From Brachionus plicatilis (Eukaryota; Rotifera; Eurotatoria; Ploima; Brachionidae), in contig QEOQ01000165.1 of NCBI GenBank assembly GCA_010279815.1, positions 677,638 through 741,637 of the forward strand: 64,000 nt of DNA. Direction: 5' to 3'. Of the stretch, positions 31,601 to 40,328 are shown piece after piece. A program made the translations under genes and the position numbers. The stretch's first letter is position 1, and every line of letters starts with the position of its first letter. The notes below the pieces were generated by a model, which was not told where the DNA came from, did not search any database, and saw only the letters and a program-made list of their open reading frames with translations.

Positions 31601-33053
31601 ATAAATTTTTTCCGTTTAAAAAAGGATTAAAATAAAATAACTGTTAATTTTAAATTTAGAATTGTTCTCATAATATATTAAATTGGAAAATACATTCAAA
31701 AATTTAAAAAAATAAAAATTTTGTCAGAATAACAACCTCTCTTATTTTTCATTGAAAAAAAACTGAAAAAATATTTAGGAATAAAAATTATAAAAATTTT
31801 TCATTATTTGAAATATTAACTAACTATAATTTACAATTATACAATGAATTTAAGAAAAGGTTATGGTTCTAATTTTATCCATTTTATATTTTTTTAATTT
31901 AAAATTGGAATTTGAAATTTAATGAATAAATTAATTAAATCGACTTCAATTGATTTCTTATGGAATCATTATCAATATTTGATTTAAATATTGAAAAAGA
32001 ATAATCTTTTATCTATTTAAATATCCAAATGACCCTTCGATCTAAATGATTAAAAAAATCCTTTTTAAAAAGTTGAATTTTGGAAAAATCTTTCAAATTG
32101 GATCAAACATTAACAAAGGACTTAAATTGAAGGAAAATAAAAAAAATTAAAACAAATTTTTGGTCTTAATTAATTTATAATTTTTTTTTTTAGGAACAAA
32201 TATTTTTTCATCATTTAAAAATACAAAAAAATTGTAAATGATATATCTCTTAATTATTCCGAAAATTACTATTGTTATTGATAATTTTTATTGCAGTGAA
32301 AAAATATGATAAATGTTAATTTTTTAGATCAATTTTTTTGTGAGAATTTTGTACTTGTGTTTTTTTTTGATGCAAGAAATCCAAGTCCGGAATTGATCTT
32401 TTTTTCAAAAGTCCGAGTCAAAGACTCTAATTTTTTTTTTTTTTTTTAAAGTTCGGACTTGGACTTGAATTGAGACTTGTGACTTTTAAACAACTCTGCT
32501 TTTTAATTAGTTTTTTATTAAAGAACATCAATGAAATTATTTTGGACATTAAATTTTTACCTTCTTCTGTCCAATATTTAAAATTTTTAAGAATAAAACT
32601 TCAATTTTGATATTATTTTGATATTTTTATTGTGAAAATATTAATGTTTAAAAAAGACAAATTTTAAGACTTCAAAGAGGCGTGCAGTTTGTTATTTGCA
32701 CTTAAAGAAAATTTAATAATTTAATAGAGTGTAATTTTTATATATTGGTCACCATTTTATCTTTTCTCTCCTCACCCAAACTCACTTCCTTAAATCAATA
32801 ATTTTTAAAAGAAAACTAATCTAAGCTATTTAAGCTTTTGAAAACTAAGCTATTTTTAAAAAATTAAGTTAAATTTGCAGCCAAAATGCAAAACAGTCTA
32901 TATCGACGCTATTCTAATTATTCATTTATAATAATATCTAAAAAACTCAAAGCGTATTGCAACACACACTCACCAAAAACATAAAAAATTCCAAAACTAA
33001 ATCCAAAAATTCAATAAACTCAAAACCAAATAATTTTAGATTTAAACAAAAAA
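31601..33053. other. intergenic DNA upstream of COX6A
   Basis: Holds one copy of a dispersed repeat (31985-32375) followed directly by the right half of an AAGTC MITE ending CAACTCTG at 32498. No gene is seen. TTTTAG at 33034-33039 before the COX6A ATG could be a splice acceptor for an upstream leader exon. Confidence 0.5.
31985..32375 (+). repeat. dispersed repeat, copy 1 (partner at 39645-40030)
   Basis: About 390 bp, roughly 85% identical to 39645-40030, sharing for example AAGTTGAATTTTGGAAAAAT, AACAAATTTTTGGTCTTAAT and GTGAGAATTT...TTTTGATGCAAGAAA. No ORF. Confidence 0.75.
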
Positions 33054-33594
33054 ATGGTTCTTTTTGCCAAAAGCGCACTGACCAAATCATATTTATTAGC
33101 TCAATCAAGAGGCTTCAGCTACTTGATCAAAGAGTTGCCTAAAGTCCCCAAGAAAGTACCAACCCCAGAGCACACTAGCTGTAGGAGAAAAATAATTTAA
33201 TTTTTTTTTATTTATTTAGCCAATTTTATATTTAGCCATCAAACTGTGGAGAAATATTTTTATTTTTGCCGGCATACCAGCTTTGCTGGCAATCAACTTC
33301 AATGTCATGTTTTTGGAAGAGCATCATCCAAAACGAGCTGATTTCCACCCGTACCAACACATGAGAAAGCGCAACAAGGTTATTTTTAACTCTAGCTGTG
33401 ATTAATAGAGATTAACCAGACTTAAAGATTAACTCTCGATCAAAGTCTTATTAAATAATATTTTTTTTATTTAGAAATTTCCATGGGGAGATGGCAACCG
33501 CTCATTATTTCACAATGAGTACTACAATGCGTTGCCAGAGGGCTACGAAACAGAAGACGATTACCTAGAGAAACTTCACAATGAGGAACACTAG
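33054..33594 (+). CDS. COX6A: cytochrome c oxidase subunit 6A, mitochondrial
   Basis: Three exons (33054-33180, 33236-33378, 33475-33594) give 129 residues. A basic, hydroxylated N-terminus ([20 protein letters not shown]) fits a mitochondrial presequence. The mature part has one membrane span ([20 protein letters not shown]), then [19 protein letters not shown] and the family signature [24 protein letters not shown]6A is a nuclear-encoded accessory subunit of complex IV in the inner membrane. For intron 1 the acceptor at 33235 rather than the earlier one at 33219 keeps the reading S-S-I-K-L-W. AATAAA occurs at 33682. Confidence 0.95.
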
Positions 33595-33800
33595 ATTTAC
33601 TTATTCAAAGCGAGAAATTAATAATTAAAAAAAGATTGATTAACTTTTATAAATATTTAAAAAAAAAATTAATCTAATAAAAATAAACCAAAATAATTTT
33701 TTTTTATTAAAACTCAACTACTCTAATATAATCATTTAAAATTGCTAGTATCCCTCTATCACATGACCAGTTGATTTAAATATTAATTTAAATTTAAATA
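33595..33800 (-). pseudogene. duplicated and shortened 3' end of WDR25
   Basis: 33590-33740 repeats 34497-34660 (GATTTACTTATTCAAAG, then GAGAAATTAATAATTAAAAA, then the WDR25 C-terminal codons). At GCTAGTAT it jumps to a copy of 34854-34880 (CACATGACCAG, TGATTTAAAT), so the roughly 190 bp between are deleted. It is a relic of a local duplication, not a gene. Confidence 0.75.
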
Positions 33801-33995
33801 TATATTTAAATGATTTAAACAGCCAAAATTTTATTGAATTTAAATCGAAACAATTCAAGTTATTATATTTTATTCAATTTTATTAGTCGAATATTAAATT
33901 CAAATATTTTTCAATAAAATTTTTAAGTCGAATAAAATTAAATTCAAATATTTTATTTGAATGAAAATTTATTCGAATATTATATTCGTTCGAAT

Positions 33996-34292
33996 CAGAG
34001 TTGTTTAAAAGTCTCAAAAAAAAGTCCAAGTCCGGACCTTAAAAATTTTTTTTTGAAAAAAAATAGTCCAAGTCCAGAATTTTTTAAAATTTTCTAGGCT
34101 TCATATCAAAAAATTTATATACTCTTGGGTTGTCTAATGCAATAGATTTGCCATATATCAGAGTTTTGTTGCAATTTTAGAATAAATTTCTTCTCAGTTT
34201 TCAAAATTTTAAATCCTGGACTTGGACTTTAAAAAAAAAAAAAAGTCTGGACTTGGACTTGACTTGAGACTTGTGACTTTTAAACAACTCTG
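33996..34292. mobile_element. complete AAGTC-family hAT-like MITE
   Basis: 297 bp with ends CAGAGTTGTTTAAAAGTC and GACTTTTAAACAACTCTG, flanked by identical GTTCGAAT at 33988-33995 and 34293-34300. The interior is built of AAGTCCAAGTCCGG-like units on both sides. Best-preserved member of the family and its type copy here. Confidence 0.93.
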
Positions 34293-34615
34293 GTTCGAAT
34301 ATATATTCATTCGAATATTATTACAATATGAAGGCATATTGATTTAAAAAGCTAAAAAAAAATATAATAATCTTTTATTCATCGATCATTAATTTAATAA
34401 TTTTGATGCTCCATTGATACTAATCACCCCATATATATAATTTCAGAAGAGTTTTCCAACTTTTTCCAACACAAGCAAGCTTTGCTTATTTTTTTCTATA
34501 GATTTACTTATTCAAAGTGAGAAATTAATAATTAAAAAAGTTTAATTTTTTTTTAATAAATATTTAAAAAAAAAATTAATCTAATAAAAATAAACCAAAA
34601 TAAATTTGTTTTTTA

Positions 34616-35779
34616 TCAAAATTCAACAATTCTAATATCACCATTTGAATACGAAACTGCTAGTACTTCTTCATCCAGTCTTTTTTTAAAACTCACATCC
34701 AAACTCATGGGTTTAATGGCTTCTTTGTGAGGATACTCAATTTTTTTAATCAGTCCACCAGAGTTCGAATTGTAAATACACACAGATCCTTTGGTACTGC
34801 CCGATGCGATCAAACATCCGCTTGAATTCAAATCAAACCCTATTGAATATCCTTCTGTCACATGACCAGATGATTTAAATTTTTTCTTCTTGTTCATTTT
34901 GAATGGACTTCGGCTTGAAAACTCCGCAATGTAATTACCATGTGTCTGGGCATAGAAAAGATTGCTAAAAGGATGCTTCCTTAAGTGAGTGCAGACATAT
35001 TTTTCATGGAATATTTGATTTGATAAAATGGCTGTTGAGTCAAAGTCCCAGACTAAAATTGAATATTCAGCAGAGTCTCTGGAAAGTACGTCACCACTGG
35101 ATACAAATTGAGTATCATCCAGGAACAGAATGTCTTGAATGAGACCCAAATAAGACTTGGCCTTGTATTTTTTGCTTATTTTTGAAGTCCGAGTGTCCCA
35201 TAAGAGAATTTCATTTTTGGAGCCAAGCAGCGCCAAATGCTCGTCTTTTGGATGAGCACAAACACTGGTCAATATATCCGCATGGCAATACTTACTCAAA
35301 ATTTGGCTTGTTTCAAGATCTGTCAAACAGCTTGTTTGGTCAAAGCTGGCAGTGAAAAAACTGGTTTCGTACAGAGAAAAAGAAATGCTTCGGACTAATT
35401 TTGTGTGCATGTCAAATTTTTTCACTGACAGATCCTTCAAATTCCATAGAATTACATTTGAGTCAAATGAACAGGACAATAGATGGTGCGAAGTTTTTTT
35501 TGACCAAGTTATCTTATTTACACTGGATTTATGACCACTTAGATTGAACGAATGTTCACTTAGTTTTTCAATTTTTGCCCCATCATCCTTTTTTCTTGGC
35601 GCTGAACAATTGTCTCCGGAAAGTTTGCGCTTGGAATGGTGAGATTTGAAAGAAAAGTAAAGTCCAAAGTTTTCTGGCTGGTCCCAGTCCCATTTGCTTT
35701 TTACAGCTTCGGGTTGAGAGATTTGCTCCGCTGGCTCCTCTTCACTAGATGATTCGAGATTGAAGAAATCCATGATCAT
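34616..35779 (-). CDS. WDR25: WD-repeat protein, WDR25 homologue
   Basis: 387 residues, intronless. The N-terminus is acidic (FNLESSSEEEPAE), then basic (KRKLSGD...PRKK). From about residue 75 there are WD repeats with recognisable blades: HKSSVNKITWS...ILWNLKD, HTKLVRSISFS..., VCAHPKDEHLALLGSKNEILLWDTRT and ...SILVWDFDSTA. The stretch around residues 250-290, with HEKYVCTHLRKHPFSNLFYAQTHGNY, is characteristic of WDR25. It is shorter than human WDR25 (544 aa), mainly at the N-terminus. The function of WDR25 is poorly known; it resembles the splicing factor CDC40/PRP17. Its start is 46 bp from that of the divergent APC15-like gene. Met-1 or Met-3 could be used. Confidence 0.88.
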   Translation of the reverse strand: MIMDFFNLESSSEEEPAEQISQPEAVKSKWDWDQPENFGLYFSFKSHHSKRKLSGDNCSAPRKKDDGAKIEKLSEHSFNLSGHKSSVNKITWSKKTSHHLLSCSFDSNVILWNLKDLSVKKFDMHTKLVRSISFSLYETSFFTASFDQTSCLTDLETSQILSKYCHADILTSVCAHPKDEHLALLGSKNEILLWDTRTSKISKKYKAKSYLGLIQDILFLDDTQFVSSGDVLSRDSAEYSILVWDFDSTAILSNQIFHEKYVCTHLRKHPFSNLFYAQTHGNYIAEFSSRSPFKMNKKKKFKSSGHVTEGYSIGFDLNSSGCLIASGSTKGSVCIYNSNSGGLIKKIEYPHKEAIKPMSLDVSFKKRLDEEVLAVSYSNGDIRIVEF

Positions 35780-35825
35780 AAAATTTTGAAATTTTAATAA
35801 TTTATTTTTTAAATTAAATATTTAA
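35780..35825. promoter_or_regulatory. 46-bp bidirectional promoter interval
   Basis: The ATG codons of WDR25 (minus) and the APC15-like gene (plus) are separated by only 46 A/T-rich bases, so both 5' leaders and a shared promoter must overlap here or extend into the coding regions. Confidence 0.5.
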
Positions 35826-36128
35826 ATGAATAGTTCAACAACTCCGCTGTGGTCTTCGTTGCTACCACCAGTTTGTGACCCCTTGTGGTTCACGGCAGAT
35901 TGTCCCAAGAGCGAAGAAACCGAACTGGCTTTTCTAGAAGAACAAATCGAACAAGAAAAAATGCAGCTAAAAGAACAGAGCCAAGATTGGTTGGCGATTG
36001 AGCAACGATCTAGCGTGGAACAAGTTGAAGATGAGCAAGATTTTGACGAGACAGAGGATGACAGCTATATGGGCGATGCGAATAGCGACGATGGTGTAGA
36101 TGTTGAGCCACAAACACCAACTTGGTAA
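35826..36128 (+). CDS. ANAPC15: probable anaphase-promoting complex subunit 15
   Basis: A 100-residue acidic protein. Residues about 8-40 (PLWSSLLPPVCDPLWFTADC, then SEETELAFLEEQ) match the conserved APC15/Mnd2 N-terminus in spacing: short hydrophobic start, LWF, then EETEL and a Gln/Glu-rich helix. The C-terminal half is Asp/Glu-rich (DFDETEDDSYMGDANSDDG), as in APC15. APC15 promotes turnover of the mitotic checkpoint complex on the APC/C. No intron. AATAAA signals lie at 36240 and 36248. The assignment rests on a short motif in a small low-complexity protein. Confidence 0.75.
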   Translation: MNSSTTPLWSSLLPPVCDPLWFTADCPKSEETELAFLEEQIEQEKMQLKEQSQDWLAIEQRSSVEQVEDEQDFDETEDDSYMGDANSDDGVDVEPQTPTW

Positions 36129-37535
36129 ATGTTCAAGTGTAATTAAGTTAACTTTTCTGCAAAATTTCTTTCTTTCAAAATATTTGCATGAATTTGATAA
36201 AAATGGAAAATGAATTTTTTTTTAACTAAAAAAATTTTAAATAAATTAATAAAGATTTTTTTTTAATTTTTTTGTTGGTTTAAAATAATTAATAATTAAA
36301 TTAAAAGCTTGAATTTTGGATTTTTTTTTAAAGTTTTAGTTCTGTAAGTTATTTATTTTGAGTAGAAATCACCAAATGTTTTTTCAATGAAACCAAATAA
36401 GCTTGAATCATTTTCTTGCTTGAATGTCGTTTTCACCAAAAGGGTAGAAAAAATTTTTAAATAAAAATAAATTTTTAGATTATTACATCAAAATATTTAT
36501 TATTGTTCATGCCAAAATCTTAATTCTGGATGATTTTAGTCTATTTCTTAGTTTCATTATGATGATTATGAAACTTTAAATTAAAGTAAAATTTCGATAT
36601 TTAAGGTATTTTAAGAATATTTTTTTGATATAATTGGTGAAAAAAAATTCAATTTTTTGGGAATTATTAATAAAAAATTAACTTAAATTTTTTTTAGCAC
36701 TTATTTGGATTAAATAATAATTTTGAATTAATTTAATTGATTTTCTCTATAAATCTGCTCAGCTACTTGATCAAAGAGTTACCTATAGTATCTAAGAAAG
36801 TTCCAACTTCAGAGAACATAATTTTTCAATTAAATCCTTCATTTAAAATATATCATCTATTCAGAAACAAATGCTATTTTAGATTAATTGAATATTAATC
36901 GAACTTTTTGGCTTTAAGCTTTTAAAAAATCATAAAAAATATCTAAAAAAATCAAATAGATGTTAAAAATTTTTTTACAAAAGATTTTGTTAACCCGAGT
37001 ACACCTGAATGGGAATAAAAAAAAATTAATCAGTATCACTAAAATTATTCCCAATGTAATTTTCGTCTTATGTGAAGAAGTGTTCTTTTATTAAAAAAAA
37101 AAATTTTAAATTTTTTTGAATACAATATAAATAAAAAGCAAAGACAGCAAGGTTATCCATCAATTTTTTTTAAAACAATCTACCCCAAAGTCTTAAGTTA
37201 GTTTTACTCAAAACTTGGTGATTTCTTTTTCTTAAATACTGTTAGCTTTAGGTAAAATGTTTTAAAAAATTTGGAATAGTCAGATGATAAAGCTTAAAGA
37301 TATAAGAGTGAATAAAGTAGTAAACCGGGTCGGTAAACCAAAAATAGTAAAAAATGTGTCATTTTATCTGGTTGTTATTTTTATCATTAAAAAGTTTATT
37401 TTTTATTAATTTATTACTTAAAATTTAAGTCCCATGGACAAATTGAAATAAGATTTGTAGATAAGAAAGTGTAAAAAAAATTTAATAGACAATTAAAGGT
37501 CTATTTTACAATTGAGTTAAAAAATTAGTTTATTA
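36129..37535. other. A/T-rich intergenic DNA with a COX6A exon relic
   Basis: Apart from the 64-bp COX6A-like fragment at 36757-36820 I see no gene, only A/T-rich unique sequence up to the Tigger-like terminus at 37536. Confidence 0.5.
36757..36820 (+). pseudogene. fragment of COX6A exon 1
   Basis: Starts CTCAGCTACTTGATCAAAGAG and continues colinearly with COX6A exon 1 (33110-33172), about 85% identical over 64 bp. Changes such as GTCCCC to GTATCT show decay. It has no start codon and no further exons. Confidence 0.75.
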
Positions 37536-38043
37536 CAGTCGATCCTCCGTTTAACGAACCCCCATATAACGAAATCCCGATATAACGAATTTTAAAAAAA
37601 TGACATCCGTTAATTAACTCCTTGATAATAAAAAATAGTAAATAAATACTTGACAATTACTAATTATTGTTTATCTAAAAATTCTAAATGATGAAAATGA
37701 ATGAAAAGCAAGTTTGCAAAAAAGAGAAAATGTATATCTCTTGAAGTCAGGATAGAAATTATAAAAAAGCATACTGAGCAAAAAATAACCACTTCAAAGC
37801 TGGCCAAAGAATACAATTTCTACTATTTTGTCATCGAAAGCAAAAATTTTAGAATATAATGAAAAGAACTTAGCCGGTCCAGAAAAAAAACGTATAAAAT
37901 TGTCAAGTTAAGACGATGTTGATCAAGCGGTGTTGTATTGGTTCGATCAAGCTCAAAAATACAATAATATCACAATTAGTGGTATCGAAATTCGATTACA
38001 AGCGTTGAAATTTGCAACAATGTTAGGTCATCGTGACTTCAAA

Positions 38044-39193
38044 GGTAAAATTGAAAAATCCCCACTTTTGAATTATAGAAAATTCCCCACTTATTTTTTC
38101 CCCGCTTTTTTTACTCCCCACTAAGAAAATTTCCCGCTTTAATTTTTTTCGATATAGAATTTTACCCACTTTATAGGAGGAGTTAAAACTAACCAATAAA
38201 AAAAAAATTTTTTATATAATTTTATTAACCAATAAAAAAAGGAAAAATATAAATTACAACAATAAAAAAAGTAAAATATCACCAATTTACAATTAAAGGT
38301 TCTAAAATTAAATCTTTATTTTCCAATTCTACTGAATCAAAATTTTCTAAAAAACCATAATTAACAAAAAAATTAAATTTTTCTCGCATTGCTTGATTGA
38401 ATTTAAAAAAGCCGGATTTTTTGAATTTGATAATAATTGAGCAAACGCAATAGCAAATAAACCGCAATCGTTTGACCCGACTTGTGGTTGAACGTGCACT
38501 AAATTAACTTTTTCCCCTTTTTTTTCTGGATACATTAAACTTAATATTTTGCTAGCTGCTTGACAATTTGCTTTACTATTCATACTGTCGTAAACGTACC
38601 AATTTTGTTGATTCTGCTCACCCCATTCAAGTTCGCTTGTAAAATTAATATCCGAAGGATCGATGTTTGTAAGAATAATCCAATGTAAATTTGTAAATTT
38701 ATGAATATTGTACTTGAAATTGTTAAATAAGCCAAGAGTTTTTTCGGGGTTCAAAAATTCCATTTTTAGAGTTTTTTTGATTAAATTTTAGATTAGAATA
38801 TTTTGATTCCAGAGTCATATTCAATTTTAAAGGAGATTGTAAATATTAGAACCAAGGTTTAAAAAAAGGATATTCGGCAATTAATATTAGATTTTGTTTA
38901 AATTTTTTTCTAGGAAGCGGTTTAAGATATAAAGATAATTAGTAAATCAATTGAGTAATTTTATCAAAGTTTTGCTAATATTATCAAATGATATTAATTT
39001 TATTATTTAAAATTTTTCTTTTAGTTAATCAATTTTAATATTCGAATGGGTCATTTTAAAAGCGGGGAAGATTCTATACGGGGAAAAATAATTAACAATA
39101 ATATTTCTTAGCTGGGAATTTTCTATATGGGGAAAAAAATAGTGGGGAAATATACAGTGGGGAAAAATGAAGTGGGGAATTTTCTATTAAATC
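38044..39193 (-). mobile_element. MULE-like element carrying a Ulp1-type protease ORF
   Basis: 1,150 bp flanked by identical GACTTCAAA at 38035-38043 and 39194-39202. The two termini match over 24 bp with six mismatches, converging on GAAAA(A/T)TCCCCACTT. Subterminal CCCC(A/G)CTT units are reiterated at both ends. It interrupts the Tigger remnant. The only sizeable ORF is a C48-type peptidase on the minus strand, and there is no transposase, so it would depend on one elsewhere. Confidence 0.82.
38347..38763 (-). CDS. Ulp1/SENP-like C48 cysteine protease of a transposon
   Basis: 138 residues. The catalytic triad of the C48 family can be placed as H27 (NLHWIILTNI), D59 (WYVYDSMN), the oxyanion-hole Gln at 94 and C100 (QVGSNDCGLFAIAFA). 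This is only the C-terminal core of the fold; the N-terminal part of a full Ulp1 domain is missing or lies upstream without a clear frame. The last residues, after the QLLSNSKNP stretch, look frameshifted. Host Ulp1/SENP enzymes process SUMO; transposon-borne copies are of unknown function. It lies wholly inside the 38044-39193 element. Confidence 0.7.
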   Translation of the reverse strand: MEFLNPEKTLGLFNNFKYNIHKFTNLHWIILTNIDPSDINFTSELEWGEQNQQNWYVYDSMNSKANCQAASKILSLMYPEKKGEKVNLVHVQPQVGSNDCGLFAIAFAQLLSNSKNPAFLNSIKQCEKNLIFLLIMVF

Positions 39194-39644
39194 GACTTCA
39201 AAACAATCCAGTAGAGCAAGATAGTGATACAGAAATTGAAGAATAACAGGATGCTAATAAACAAGTGATTAACTCAAAAGAAGCAATCGATAGAATAAAT
39301 GAACTGAAACAATTTTATTTAATAGTTTATTTAATAGTTTTATAGTTTAATTGATCATTTTGAGCATCAAAAATTGATCATAAACTTCAACTTGCCGAAT
39401 GATTTATGCTTGCTGTAAATTTGCGTAATTGACTCAAATTTTAATACTTTGTTCAAATATTTTTGCAGATTCACAATAAATTTTTTTAACTGATTTTTAG
39501 TTTTCTTATGTTTTTAATCTATTTAAAAGTCCTTGAATCTAATAAAAAATTTCTTTTTTTATCCTTAAGTATTCTGATAAAATCAAGAGTTAAATTGCTG
39601 CATTTCATGAAAATTCAAGAGTTTTTATTCCAGAGCATGTGATA

Positions 39645-40030
39645 TATCAGATATTTTTCTTCAAATTTAAATATCCAAATGATCATTCGATCAAAAAGAT
39701 TAAAAAAAATCCTTTTAAAAAAGTTGAATTTTGGAAAAATCTTACAAATTGGATTAAAAATTAACAAAGGACTTAAATTAAACGAAAATAAAAAAAATTA
39801 AAACAAATTTTTGGTCTTAATTAATTTTCAATTTTTTTTATTAGGAACAAATGTTTTTTCATCATTTTAAAAATATAAAAAAATTTTAAATGACATATCT
39901 CTTAAGTATTCTGAAAATTATTATTGTTATTGATAATTATTATTGCAGTGAAAAATAATGGTAAGTGTTAATATTGAGATTAATCTTTTTGTGAGAATTT
40001 CATACTTGAGTTAGTTTTGATGCAAGAAAC
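39645..40030 (+). repeat. dispersed repeat, copy 2
   Basis: Partner of 31985-32375, same orientation, about 85% identical, ending at TTTTGATGCAAGAAA. In this copy no AAGTC MITE follows, whereas copy 1 continues straight into one. Confidence 0.75.
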
Positions 40031-40328
40031 AAGTAAACTTTTATTATTTGATAGAAAAAAATAAAAAAAAATTATCATTTGAAGCAATTTTTCATTTGAA
40101 GTAAAAGGATATTTTTTTTTATTTATTACAAATAATTGATTTAATTTTTTTAAATATTGTTTTTATTTAAAATTTAAAATAGTAGAAATTTCAGTTTGTT
40201 TGCGAAAATAGAATTGACATTTTTAATAAGCTTTAATCTCAATTTTAGAATTTGAATTCATTCTAAAATTTATTTTTTTATAATAGATGTACAAATAAAA
40301 AAAATTATCAATATTTTCTTGTTCAAAA

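Larger units (their letters stand above)
37536..39330 (+). pseudogene. Tigger/pogo-like transposase remnant
   Basis: TA at 37534 precedes the terminus CAGTCGATCCTCCGTTTAAC. Coding remnants follow: KRKCISLEVRIEIIKKHTEQ and SKLAKEYNF (pipsqueak/CENP-B N-terminal HTH, about 37710-37800), then DDVDQAVLYWFDQAQKYNNI and ATMLGHRDFKGK (CENP-B/Tc5 HTH, about 37910-38050). After the insertion at 38044-39193 an acidic C-terminus follows (NPVEQDSDTEIEE...EAIDRINELKQF). The DDE core is missing, stops are frequent and no right terminus was found. Confidence 0.72.
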
